From positions 4,452,001 through 4,516,000 of the forward strand of contig NZ_CP109171.1 of assembly GCF_036246005.1 (NCBI RefSeq): a DNA stretch of 64,000 nucleotides. The letters are read 5' to 3'. Made by a program: the position numbers and the translations under genes. The notes beneath the pieces are model-generated. The model ran no database searches, had not been told where the DNA came from, and worked only from the letters and a program-made list of their open reading frames with translations. Positions 18,584-26,664 of this stretch are shown one piece after another (positions within the stretch are counted from its first letter, which is position 1; each line of letters starts with the position of its first letter). Source of the stretch: Streptomyces sp. NBC_01723. Lineage in GTDB: Bacteria > Actinomycetota > Actinomycetes > Streptomycetales > Streptomycetaceae.

Positions 18584-19324
18584 ATGGCGTGGAGCACCCG
18601 GGAGATGGCGGAGCTGGCCGGCGTCAGCCTCAGGGCCGTACGGCATTACCACGACATCGGTCTGCTCGACGAGCCGGAGCGCCGCTCCAACGGATACAAG
18701 CAGTACGGCGTCAGCCACCTCGTCCGGCTCCTCCGGATCAAGCGCCTCACCGCTCTGGGCTTCTCCCTCTCCCAGATCGCGGACATGGACGACTACCCGG
18801 ATTCGGACCCCGATCCGCGTGATCTGCGGGCTCTCGACGCTGAGCTGGCCGCCACCATCGAACGCCTGCTGCACGCCCGCGCGGAGGTGGGCGCCCTCCT
18901 GCGCGGACGCGCCGCGAGCGATCTTCCCCTCCGCTTCGCCTCCGTGGACAAGACCGCCGAGCTTCCTGACGCGGACCGCTCATTCGTCACCGTCCTCGGC
19001 ACGGTCCTCGGGCCCAGAGGGATGGACGCCTATGCCGACTTGCTCCATCAGGAGCCGCAGCCGGTGGCACGCGAACTCAACGAGCTCCCCGCCGATGCAG
19101 ACGAACCGACCCGCCAGAGTCTCGCCGAGCGTCTCGTGCCTTACGTCCGAGGTCTCCGGGCTCGCCATCCCGGGCTCAGCGACCTTGCTTCAGACGCCCC
19201 GCGCGGCCGACAGCACACCGCCCGCACCATCGGCAAAGCCATCAGCGATCTCTACAATCCAGCCCAGGTGGACGTCATGAAGCGGCTCCAGGGGCTCCTG
19301 TCCGATGTGGATACCCCACGGTGA
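18584..19324 (+). CDS. MerR-family regulator
   Basis: MerR-type transcription factor of 246 aa. The N-terminal winged helix starts MAWSTREMAELAGVSLRAVR and continues HYHDIGLLDEPERRSNGYKQ, followed by the dimerisation helix and a long C-terminal domain of unknown ligand. ATG at 18584 has GGGGGAG upstream, and residues 1-75 are closely similar to the second MerR protein encoded on the opposite strand 1 kb away, so the two are paralogues. No MerR-type palindrome is seen upstream of this gene, unlike its paralogue, and no target gene sits beside it. Confidence 0.88.
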   Translation: MAWSTREMAELAGVSLRAVRHYHDIGLLDEPERRSNGYKQYGVSHLVRLLRIKRLTALGFSLSQIADMDDYPDSDPDPRDLRALDAELAATIERLLHARAEVGALLRGRAASDLPLRFASVDKTAELPDADRSFVTVLGTVLGPRGMDAYADLLHQEPQPVARELNELPADADEPTRQSLAERLVPYVRGLRARHPGLSDLASDAPRGRQHTARTIGKAISDLYNPAQVDVMKRLQGLLSDVDTPR

Positions 19325-19543
19325 CCGCTCCTCTCAGGGCGCCGTTTCGTGACTCGGTGAGTGGGCCCGGTGCGCGTCCGATGGTGTGACGAGTAGACGA
19401 AAGAGTCCTTGCCACGGTCTTCACTGCCTGAACATCGGCGAGCCGTAGTCCGTGCGGTCCACTGCCCACTGCCTTCTTTTTGCAGGTTGTTGCGACGCCG
19501 GGCAGACGACACGGATGCGGTATTCGCCTGCCCGGCGCCGTCC

Positions 19544-20293
19544 TCACCGCTGGCCGTCGCTCTCGCTCCCTGAGGCATCGTTCCCGACGAGGATGGCGTG
19601 GACGCGCCGCAGCACGTCGAGGTGGGCGCGGTTGTGGAACTCGACCAGTGCGTGCACGGCGACCGACTCTGCAACAGCCCTTTCCCGATGCGAGGCCAGC
19701 CCCAGGTCAGCCAGAGCAGGGTGGGCCCGGTGCTGCCGGCGGACTTCGGGTGCCATGCGCTCGGCCATCCGCTGCCGGACGTCGTCGGGAGCGTCCTCGT
19801 CGAGCGCCGCGAACTCCGCTTCGAGGTCGCCGCGAGGTCCCGAAAGCTGTTCCTGGAGGGCGGCCATCGCTTGCGGTGTGAGGATGCTGGAGTAGGCCAT
19901 CAGCAGGGCCCGCTGCGTTTCGGGCAGGTCGTCGGCCAGTGTTTTGAGCTCAGGGGGCATGTCGAGCGCGGTCTGGTTGTCCATGATGGCAGCCACTTCC
20001 CGCCGCATCCGGTGCCGGCGTTCGATGTCCGCCGCGAGTTCGGCGTCCAGGTCCCGGAGGATCTGCCGCGCCTTGTCGTCACCGCTCTCGACCGAAGGGA
20101 CATCCGCGAGGGCCACGCCGAGGTCGGTCAGTCTGCGGATACGCAGCAGGCGCACCAGATGGCTGGCGCCATACCGCTTGTAGCCGTTGGAGGCCCGTTC
20201 CGGCTCGTCGAGCAGGCCGATCTCGTGGTAGTGCCGGACGGCCTTCGCCGTCGTCCCCGCGAGTTCCGCCAGCTGACGGGTACTCCACGCCAC
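19544..20293 (-). CDS. MerR-family regulator, divergent from a secreted hydrolase
   Basis: MerR-type regulator of 249 aa. The DNA-binding head (VAWSTRQLAELAGTTAKAVR, then HYHEIGLLDEPERASNGYKR) is nearly the same as in the paralogue at 18.6 kb; the C-terminal domain has diverged. The GTG at 20291-20293 is chosen because GAGGGGGA precedes it and it aligns with the paralogue. It faces the Tap-like hydrolase gene across 166 bp holding two palindromes, each placed in the 19-bp spacer of a promoter, the classical MerR arrangement. It therefore probably activates both its own gene and the hydrolase gene on ligand binding. Confidence 0.9.
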   Translation of the reverse strand: MAWSTRQLAELAGTTAKAVRHYHEIGLLDEPERASNGYKRYGASHLVRLLRIRRLTDLGVALADVPSVESGDDKARQILRDLDAELAADIERRHRMRREVAAIMDNQTALDMPPELKTLADDLPETQRALLMAYSSILTPQAMAALQEQLSGPRGDLEAEFAALDEDAPDDVRQRMAERMAPEVRRQHRAHPALADLGLASHRERAVAESVAVHALVEFHNRAHLDVLRRVHAILVGNDASGSESDGQR

Positions 20294-20328
20294 CAGGATC
20301 CCCCTCTCCAGGATCGAGCCCTGCCGCC

Positions 20329-20359
20329 ATGGAAGACCCTGCCCCTGGGGCAGGGTCAA
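20329..20359 (-). promoter_or_regulatory. MerR-type promoter and operator for the merR gene
   Basis: Read on the minus strand, -35 TTGACC (20354-20359) and -10 TTCCAT (20329-20334) are 19 bp apart. A perfect 23-bp palindrome at 20335-20357 centred on 20346 fills the spacer; its core is TGCCCCTGGGGCA. The long spacer is diagnostic of promoters needing MerR-induced distortion. Confidence 0.7.
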
Positions 20360-20386
20360 CTCCGGTCGGTTCCGGCCCGCCACCGG

Positions 20387-20417
20387 TTGACCGTGCCCCA
20401 GGGGCAGGGAGTGGGAT
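20387..20417 (+). promoter_or_regulatory. MerR-type promoter and operator for the hydrolase gene
   Basis: -35 TTGACC (20387-20392) and -10 TGGGAT (20412-20417) are separated by exactly 19 bp. The spacer holds TGCCCCAGGGGCA (20394-20406), the same core as in the merR-facing operator 54 bp away. The shared core and spacer make joint control by the divergent MerR protein likely. Confidence 0.7.
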
Positions 20418-20459
20418 GGTCGCGACCACGCCCCACACACCGTTATGCGGAGACTGGAC

Positions 20460-21971
20460 ATGAAACGACAAAGCAGTGTCGGCCGAAGCCTGGCCTTCCT
20501 GGCGGTCATCGGCCTGGGCGCGTCAATGACCACTCTGCCCGCCGCCGCCGAGGAGACGAAAACGCCTCAGGTGAAGTGGGGCCAGTGCCCCGACGACGTC
20601 GTGGCAGAAGCCGCTCCGACCGTACTGCAGTGCGCCACCGTGCCCGTGCCGCTGGACCACGCCCATCCGGAGGGCGAGCAGATCGACCTCACCGTCTCGC
20701 GGCTGGCCGCCGCCGACCCGGACAAGAGGCGCGGCGTCCTCATGCTCAACCCGGGCGGCCCGGGCGGATCCGGGCTGGCGCTGTCCGCGCTGCTGGTGGC
20801 CCAGGGCCTGCCCAGCGGCGTCACCGACCGCTACGACCTGATCGGCATGGACACGCGCGGGATCGGTCATTCCACACCGGTCGGCTGTGGCTTCACCACA
20901 GACAGCCCCTACTACTCCAACATCCCGCCCTACGCGGTCGACGACGCCGCGGTCACCGCACAGGCCAAGATCGCTGAGCAGGCAGCCAAGCAGTGCGCGG
21001 AGAACGACGACGGCGGTCGGCTGCGTCACCTCACCACCGCGAACACCGCCCGCGACCTGGACCGCATCCGTGCGGCGCTCGGCGAGGAGAAGACCAGCTA
21101 CCTGGGTTATTTCTACGGCACGGCACTCGGCGCCGCCTACGCCTCGATGTTCCCCGAGCGCTCCGACCGAATGGTGCTCGACAGCAACATCGGAGACACC
21201 CACCTCGACCGGGACGGCATGCGCCGATACGCGCTCGGCATGGAGCAGACCCTGCCGGACTTCGCGAAGTGGGCCGCCCGTCGGCACGACAGCTACGGAC
21301 TGGGCCGCACAGCCAGTCAGGTCCGGGCGTCCTACCTCGCCATCGCCGGCAGGCTCGACAAGGCTCCCATCGCGGGGATCGACGGCAACCTGTTCCGGCT
21401 CCTGACATTCGGCCACCTGTTCAAGCAGACGCAGTACCCCGCGCTGGCGCAGACCTGGCAGACGCTGCTCGAAGGCGACGAGGCTGCGGTCCGCGGTCTG
21501 CGGCCCCTGCGGCAGGAAGGGGCGGACGCGCCGGTATCGCCGACCGACAACGCCCTGACCGTGTTCCTTGCCGTCACCTGCAACGACGTCGAGTGGCCCA
21601 AGGACGTCGACACCTACCGGCGGGGCGTCGCCAAAGACCGTGAGCGCTACCCGCTGTACGGCGCCGCCACCGCCAACATCACACCCTGTGCCTTCTGGCC
21701 GTACGCCCCCGCCGAACCGCCCGTGGAGGTCGACACCGAAGGCCCCCGCAACGTACTGCTCCTGCAAAACCGCAGGGACGCATCGACCCCGCACGTGGGC
21801 GGGAAGATGCTGCGCGAGAAGTTCGGTGACCGCGCCCGGCTGGTCAGCGTCGACGACAGCGGGCACGGAGTCTACGTTCTGGGCAGGAACTCCTGCGCGT
21901 TGAACACCACCACCCGCTACCTCGTCGAGGGCAGGATGCCCACGAAGGACACGTTCTGCCGCGCGGAATGA
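20460..21971 (+). CDS. Secreted Tap/SlpE-like alpha/beta hydrolase with Ser-to-Phe nucleophile change
   Basis: Exported protein of 503 aa of the tripeptidyl-aminopeptidase (Tap, SlpD/SlpE) group. A signal peptide covers residues 1-34 (hydrophobic core SLAFLAVIGLGA, then PAAAEE). The hydrolase fold shows the oxyanion segment NPGGPGGSG, and the C-terminal TAP-like domain carries the acid and base positions in NRRDASTP and DSGHGVY. The nucleophile elbow, normally GYSYGT, reads GYFYGT: residue 218 is TTC (21111-21113) where TCC would give Ser. The enzyme is thus expected to be inactive as a peptidase, or to have another role. CGGAG before the ATG at 20460 supports the start. Driven by a MerR-type promoter. 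Confidence 0.88.
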   Translation: MKRQSSVGRSLAFLAVIGLGASMTTLPAAAEETKTPQVKWGQCPDDVVAEAAPTVLQCATVPVPLDHAHPEGEQIDLTVSRLAAADPDKRRGVLMLNPGGPGGSGLALSALLVAQGLPSGVTDRYDLIGMDTRGIGHSTPVGCGFTTDSPYYSNIPPYAVDDAAVTAQAKIAEQAAKQCAENDDGGRLRHLTTANTARDLDRIRAALGEEKTSYLGYFYGTALGAAYASMFPERSDRMVLDSNIGDTHLDRDGMRRYALGMEQTLPDFAKWAARRHDSYGLGRTASQVRASYLAIAGRLDKAPIAGIDGNLFRLLTFGHLFKQTQYPALAQTWQTLLEGDEAAVRGLRPLRQEGADAPVSPTDNALTVFLAVTCNDVEWPKDVDTYRRGVAKDRERYPLYGAATANITPCAFWPYAPAEPPVEVDTEGPRNVLLLQNRRDASTPHVGGKMLREKFGDRARLVSVDDSGHGVYVLGRNSCALNTTTRYLVEGRMPTKDTFCRAE

Positions 21972-22363
21972 CCACCGGACCCGCGCCGCCGGCACCCCAT
22001 CCGCCGCCGACACCGTCCGGCGTACCCGTCGACGCCGGTTTACAAGTAGTACCGCAGTCCGCAGTACCAGTCCTCCCTCGGCAAACGGCGTCAGTTGTGG
22101 CGCGCGTGCCGAGAGATTCGGCAGTGGGGTCCGGAAGCCGGAGCAGACACAGGGCGGGCCACGGGGCTGACTGCCGTAGTGACGCTATGAGAGCTCGGCA
22201 GTGGTTCGCAGTGTCAGCAGTACGCCCTTCCGACGCGGGACCAGGGCCGGTGAATGGTGAAGCAGTGCATCGGAGGCCCGGCGCCATTGGTACCAGGGCT
22301 CCGATGCGTTTCGAGGGGCGGGTCCTACGGAGGCGCCGGGTGGCCGCGCGTTGTAGGAAAGGG
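21972..22363. other. Noncoding stretch before the attachment site
   Basis: No gene is recognisable. Six copies of a CNGCAGT-like motif occur between 22052 and 22224 (for example CCGCAGTCC, CGGCAGTGG twice, CAGCAGTAC). An imperfect hairpin made of CATCGGAGGCCC and GGGCTCCGATG lies near 22268-22305. Repeats next to an att core could be integrase arm sites, but this is speculative. Confidence 0.35.
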
Positions 22364-22364
22364 T

Positions 22365-22409
22365 CTCGTAACGCGTAGGTCTCGGATTCGAATCCCGAAG
22401 GCGGCTCCA
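22365..22409 (+). mobile_element. tRNA-Thr(CGU) 3' fragment, probable attR site
   Basis: Forty-five bases read as the 3' part of a tRNA: anticodon loop CTCGTAA (anticodon CGT), the 3' anticodon stem, a variable loop, the T arm around TTCGAAT, the acceptor strand AGGCGGC, discriminator T and CCA. The 5' half does not exist upstream: the bases before the loop cannot pair with the anticodon stem, and no GCCGCCT acceptor strand is found. One T-stem pair is broken by an A. The anticodon loop to 3' end is the usual crossover region of tyrosine integrases, so this is the far attachment site of an element lying to the left; the intact tRNA gene should be beyond the window. Confidence 0.75.
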
Positions 22410-22419
22410 GTCGAAGCTC

Positions 22420-22448
22420 GCCCAGACAGTGTCTGAGCTGGGCTTTTT
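22420..22448 (+). terminator. tRNA terminator
   Basis: GCCCAG (22420-22425) pairs with CTGGGC (22438-22443), followed by TTTTT; an inner CAGAC/GTCTG stem is also possible. It is the expected terminator just downstream of the tRNA 3' end and belongs to the chromosomal side of the junction. Confidence 0.75.
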
Positions 22449-22638
22449 CGTGGTGTGTGGCCGCTGCTGCGCAGCCTGGCGTCGTCCGGGACGGGTGCCG
22501 CCCCCTTGCGAAGGGATGAGGCTCCGGGGAGGAGTGGGGAACGGAGGCCGGCGAGGGGGAGGTTGATGACGCCCGGCGTGGGCTGCCGGGCTCGACGCCT
22601 GGACGCCGGTGCCTCGACGGCGTCCGAGGGGCAGGCGC

Positions 22639-24330
22639 TCACTTCGCGTCCCCGTAGCACTCCACCACCGCCGTGGTGAACGGGAACCGCACCGGCGTGG
22701 CCCCGAACGTCAGCCGTCCCGCCAGCTCCGCCGACTCCCGGATCGCCGCCACGACCGCGTCGGCCTCCTCCTCGGGGCAGTGCACGATCACCTCGTCGTG
22801 CTGGAAGAAGACCAGTTCGGCCGCCATGTCCGCGCAGTGCTGCCGCAACGCGGCGAGCAGCAGCAGCGCCCAGTCGGCGGCGCTGCCCTGCACGACGAAG
22901 TTGCGGGCGAAGCGGCCCCGTGCGCGGGCGTCGGTGGAGGCGTAGCCCGGCACCCACTCGTGCGGACGGTCGGGGGAGCCGGTGGGGTCGTCCTGCGGCA
23001 GGCCCGCCTCCTCGGCGCCGTCGGCCGCGCCGGCCGCCGGCGGGCAGGTGCGGCCGAGCCAGGTCCGCACGAGCCGCCCCTCCTCGCCCGCGCGGGCCGC
23101 GTCGTCCACGTATGCCACCGCCCTCGGGAAGCGGCGTCGGAGCGCGGCGAGGTTCTTCAGGCCGTCGCCGGAGGTCTGCCCGTACACCGCGCCGAGCACG
23201 GCGAGTTTGGCCTGCTCGCGGTCTCCGGAGAAGGCGCGGTCGGAGACCGACTGGTAGAGGTCGCTCTCCCGGCCGGCCACCTCCATCAGCCCGGGGTCGC
23301 GGGAGATCGCCGCCAGTACCCTCGGCTCCATCTGGTCGGCGTCCGCGACGACCAGCCGCCAGCCGGGGTCGGCGACGACGGCCCGCCGGATCACCTTGGG
23401 GATCTGCAGCCCGCCCCCGCCGTTGGTCACCCAGCGTCCGGTGACGGTGCCGCCGGCCAGGAACTCGGGGCGGAACCGTCCCTCGCGCACCCAGTCCTGG
23501 AGCCAGGACCAGCCGTGCGCGACCCAGATCCGGTACAGCCTCTTGTACTCGATCAAGGGCTTCACGGCGGGGTGGTCGAGCGATTCCAGCTCCCAGCGGC
23601 GGGTGGAGCCGACCTTGACGCCCGCCTGCCCGAACGCCTTGACCACGTCCGCGGGCAGGTCGGGCCGCACCCGGCGGCCGAACGCCGCCGACACCTCCTC
23701 CGCCAGCTCGGCCAGGCGGCGCGGCTCGCCCCCGCCCGCGTACCGCTCGCCGAGCAGGTCGTGGAGGATCTCGCGGTGCACGTCCGCCCGCCAGGGGAGC
23801 CCCGCGTGGTTCATCTCGGCCGCCACCAGCATGCCCGCCGACTCGGCCGCGGTCAGCAGCCGCATCCGGTCGGGGTGGGCGGTCCGCTCGTGCCGGCGCT
23901 GCTGCTCGGCGTAGACGGCGAGCAGGTCGTCCAGGGGCAGGTGGACCCCCTGCGGTTCGAACAGCGGGGACTGCGCGCCCGGTTCGGCGGAGCGCTGCGG
24001 CGGATCGGTCGGTACGGGGCCGCCGCGCAGCCGGGCCAGGGCCGCCGCGGCCGAGCGCGGCTCCCCGTACCGCCCCTCGTGGCCGAGGAGCAGGGTCTCG
24101 GCCACCTCCATGTCGTAGCACCGCTCGACTCGCACCCCCGTGGCGAGCAGGCGCGGAGCGACCTCGGCGGTGGACCGCCACACCCAGCGCGCGACCTCCG
24201 GCCTGCCCCGTACCGCCTCGGCGGGGCCGGCCTCGCGCCGCACCGGTCCGGCGGGCAGCCCGTCGGGGCCGAGGGGGGCGACGTCCACGCCACCGTCCTC
24301 GGCCACGGCGAGTGCCCACCGGTCGGCCAT
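22639..24330 (-). CDS. Family A DNA polymerase (stand-alone, Pol I-like)
   Basis: DNA polymerase of 563 aa, shorter than Pol I because the 5' nuclease domain is absent. Polymerase motif A is DADQMEPRVLA with the metal-binding Asp; motif B is REQAKLAVLGAVYG, keeping the Arg, Lys and Tyr but with Leu where Pol I has the O-helix Phe; motif C is FQHDEV. The N-terminal 150 residues occupy the place of the 3'-5' exonuclease, but I find no DxE metal motif, so proofreading is doubtful. Related actinobacterial proteins are annotated as bifunctional exonuclease/polymerase. It is a likely repair or accessory polymerase besides PolA. Confidence 0.88.
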   Translation of the reverse strand: MADRWALAVAEDGGVDVAPLGPDGLPAGPVRREAGPAEAVRGRPEVARWVWRSTAEVAPRLLATGVRVERCYDMEVAETLLLGHEGRYGEPRSAAAALARLRGGPVPTDPPQRSAEPGAQSPLFEPQGVHLPLDDLLAVYAEQQRRHERTAHPDRMRLLTAAESAGMLVAAEMNHAGLPWRADVHREILHDLLGERYAGGGEPRRLAELAEEVSAAFGRRVRPDLPADVVKAFGQAGVKVGSTRRWELESLDHPAVKPLIEYKRLYRIWVAHGWSWLQDWVREGRFRPEFLAGGTVTGRWVTNGGGGLQIPKVIRRAVVADPGWRLVVADADQMEPRVLAAISRDPGLMEVAGRESDLYQSVSDRAFSGDREQAKLAVLGAVYGQTSGDGLKNLAALRRRFPRAVAYVDDAARAGEEGRLVRTWLGRTCPPAAGAADGAEEAGLPQDDPTGSPDRPHEWVPGYASTDARARGRFARNFVVQGSAADWALLLLAALRQHCADMAAELVFFQHDEVIVHCPEEEADAVVAAIRESAELAGRLTFGATPVRFPFTTAVVECYGDAK

Positions 24331-24476
24331 GTCGCGAGTGTCGCAGCAGGGTCTGACAACGCCCCCGCGGCGATCGCGGCGGCGTCACCCCCTTCGGCTG
24401 CGACCGCGGGCGTCAGCCCTTTCCCTCCCCGCCGTCGTCTTCCGTCTTCATGAGCGCCAGTACCTTGACGTACCGC

Positions 24477-24680
24477 TCACCGCACAGGGCGTGGCCCTCG
24501 GCGATCCGCGAGGCGGCGACGGCGAAGCTGCCGCGCGCCGCCGACGAGGCCCCCGAACGCGGCCATCACACCCGCCGTGGGGCCGCCCCTCCCGCCCATC
24601 GCCACGATGAACATCATGTCGGGACCCGGAGTGACACAGAGCGCGAGGGCGGCGACGAGGAACGCCGCGTAGAGAGTCAT
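24477..24680 (-). pseudogene. Truncated LysE-type exporter gene
   Basis: Starting at the ATG 24678-24680 the frame gives MTLYAAFLVAALALCVTPGP, then DMMFIVAMGGRGGPTAG, the exact N-terminal signature of LysE/RhtB exporters (first helix, TPGP motif, second helix). After about 45 residues it loses similarity, becomes Arg-rich and stops at 24477. A different minus-strand frame across 24413-24560 ends in SRIAEGHALCGERYVKVLAL and looks like the C-terminus of another gene, so a deletion joined two gene ends here. Confidence 0.7.
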
Positions 24681-24813
24681 GCCCGCCATGCTCGGCCCGC
24701 CGGGTCCTGCACCGGTCGAATTCCGAGGAGTGAGACCGCATCGCGGCGAGCCGGGCCGCCCGTCCCCACCACCACCCCCAAACCCGCCCCCTCCGGCATG
24801 GCACGATCGCCGG

Positions 24814-25953
24814 GTGAGTACGTCCCGCACCGTCGACCGCGCCTTCGAGGCCGCCCTGTACGACACCGCCGAGCACGCCCTCGACACCGCCGCCTCGCTG
24901 CTCGCGGCCGACCCGGCGGCGGACGCGGAGCTGGCGCGGCGCGGCGAGGAGTTCGTGGCCACGGCCTGGCGGCGCGGCTGGCAGCCCGCCGACCTCGTGC
25001 GCATCGTCCGCCGCGAACTGGACGACGTACACGTACGGCTGGTCGCGGCGCTGATCCGCGCGCAGGCGCCGCACGACCGTCCGCGCGGCCCCCGCTGGGC
25101 GGCGCAGCTCGATGCCGTACCGGACGGGACCGCCCCGCCCCGCACCGACCGCTTCTCGCACGCCACCGCCGTACTGGAGCTGTACCGCCTGCTGCTGCGG
25201 CTGCCCACGCTGGAGCCCCTCGACGCGGGGGAGACCGGGCGGCCCCGGCAGGAGAGCCGCCCCGAGTCCCGCGCCCTCGCCCGCATCCGCGCGCTGCTCG
25301 CCAAGGCGGAGGCGACCGGGTATCCGGAGGAGGCGGAGGCGCTGAGCGCCAAGGCGCAGGAGCTGATGGCCCGGCACAGCGTCGACGAGGCGCTGCTGTC
25401 GGCACACGCGCCGTCGCCGGACGCCCCCGGCGCCTGCCGGATCGGCGTCGAGGCGCCGTACGAGCAGGCCAAGGCGGTGCTGCTGGACGCGGTGGCCGAC
25501 GCCAACCACTGCCGGGCGGTGTGGAACGAGTCCCTCGGCTTCTCCACCGTCGTCGGTTTCGAGGCCGACCTGGAGGCCGTCGAACTCCTCCACACCTCAC
25601 TGCTGGTGCAGGCCGAGGCCGCGATGACCAGGGCGGAGGCGGCCCAGCGGGCGGGCGGACGCAAGCGCACCAAGACCTTCCGCCAGTCGTTCCTCGCCGC
25701 CTACGCCCACCGCGCGGGCACCCGTTTGCGGGCCGCCGCCGAGGCCGTCGCCGCCGAGGCCGGCAGGGCCGGGGACGTGGACCTGCTGCCGGTGCTCGCC
25801 TCCCGGGACGTCGCGGTCACCGACCGGCTGGGGCGCATGTTCCCCGAGACGACCACGACCCGGCTGCGCGGCGCCGGTGACGCGGCCGGCTGGACGGAGG
25901 GCACCCGCGCGGCCGACCACGCCGAGGTCGGCCGCCGACGGCCACTGCGGTAG
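24814..25953 (+). CDS. DUF2786 domain protein
   Basis: Soluble protein of 379 aa. The N-terminal 130 residues are helical; the DUF2786 motif follows near residues 150-195 (ALARIRALLAKAEATGYPEE and AEALSAKAQELMARHSVDE); a C-terminal domain follows with VLLDAVADANHCRAVWNESL. The family is widespread in actinobacteria and phages and has no assigned activity. GTG at 24814 is chosen since earlier codons encode a Pro-rich stretch across the divergent lysE start. The gene is monocistronic and of housekeeping composition. Confidence 0.8.
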   Translation: MSTSRTVDRAFEAALYDTAEHALDTAASLLAADPAADAELARRGEEFVATAWRRGWQPADLVRIVRRELDDVHVRLVAALIRAQAPHDRPRGPRWAAQLDAVPDGTAPPRTDRFSHATAVLELYRLLLRLPTLEPLDAGETGRPRQESRPESRALARIRALLAKAEATGYPEEAEALSAKAQELMARHSVDEALLSAHAPSPDAPGACRIGVEAPYEQAKAVLLDAVADANHCRAVWNESLGFSTVVGFEADLEAVELLHTSLLVQAEAAMTRAEAAQRAGGRKRTKTFRQSFLAAYAHRAGTRLRAAAEAVAAEAGRAGDVDLLPVLASRDVAVTDRLGRMFPETTTTRLRGAGDAAGWTEGTRAADHAEVGRRRPLR

Positions 25954-25977
25954 GCGGCCACCGGAGTAGGCGCGGGT

Positions 25978-26583
25978 TCAGGAGCCGAGGCCCTCCGTCG
26001 GCAGGCCCGGCGGCAGCGACCCGCCCTCCGACTTGGTGTACGTCTCCTCGCCGAGACCGCCCTCCCAGATCATCTTGAGGGACTTGCCGTCCACCGACCC
26101 GACCGTGCCGGTCGACCGGTCGTCGCTGCCGTCGGTGCACTTGAGGCGGACGATCCGGGTGCCGGCGTCCTCACCGGCGGTGCCGCTGCACACCGTCCCG
26201 CCGGTGGCGAAGAGGGCGGCCTTGCCGCCGGTCACCATCAGCGCGACGGCCTGGCCGTCGGTGGTGGCCAGCCAGCTCCCCTCCAACTCCCCGGCGTCGG
26301 ACGGCGACCCGCCGCTGCCGCCACTCGGGTCCGTGCTCGCGGACGCCTCGGGCGCCGCCGAGGACTCGCCGCCCCCGCCCGGACCTCCGTCGTCGGAGCC
26401 GCCGTCGGTGCACGCGGTCAGCGCCAGCGTGCCCACCAGTCCGAGGATCACGGCCGCGGCCCGCACGGACCGTCGCGCCGGCCCGTGCGAGCGCCGCCCG
26501 TGCGGGTGCCGCGCGCGGGGCAGCGGCAGAAGGTCATCCGTACGCGTCGTGCTCGCCGTACTCTCCGCAGTCACCAACGTCAC
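25978..26583 (-). CDS. Secreted lipoprotein
   Basis: Predicted lipoprotein of 201 aa. A long basic N-region with two RRS-like stretches is followed by a hydrophobic core (AAAVILGLVGTLAL) and the lipobox LTAC. A Gly/Ser/Asp-rich spacer leads to a small beta-rich domain (GSWLATTDGQAVALMVTGGK onward) with two cysteines. GTG at 26581-26583 is preferred because GGAG lies 6 bases upstream; a TTG at 26595 is the alternative. Function unknown. It is convergent with the DUF2786 gene. Confidence 0.75.
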   Translation of the reverse strand: MTLVTAESTASTTRTDDLLPLPRARHPHGRRSHGPARRSVRAAAVILGLVGTLALTACTDGGSDDGGPGGGGESSAAPEASASTDPSGGSGGSPSDAGELEGSWLATTDGQAVALMVTGGKAALFATGGTVCSGTAGEDAGTRIVRLKCTDGSDDRSTGTVGSVDGKSLKMIWEGGLGEETYTKSEGGSLPPGLPTEGLGS

Positions 26584-26664
26584 GGGAAGCTCCAAGCTGT
26601 AGCCGGACGGCCGGGCCGGCCCCAGGGCATCGCAACCCCGGGACGACCTGAGGACAGCCGCAAG

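Noticed and set aside
1..22409. Conjugation or phage genes expected on an integrated element
   Set aside because: No integrase, excisionase, replication or transfer gene could be recognised in this part; if the element theory is right they lie to the left of the window or are lost.
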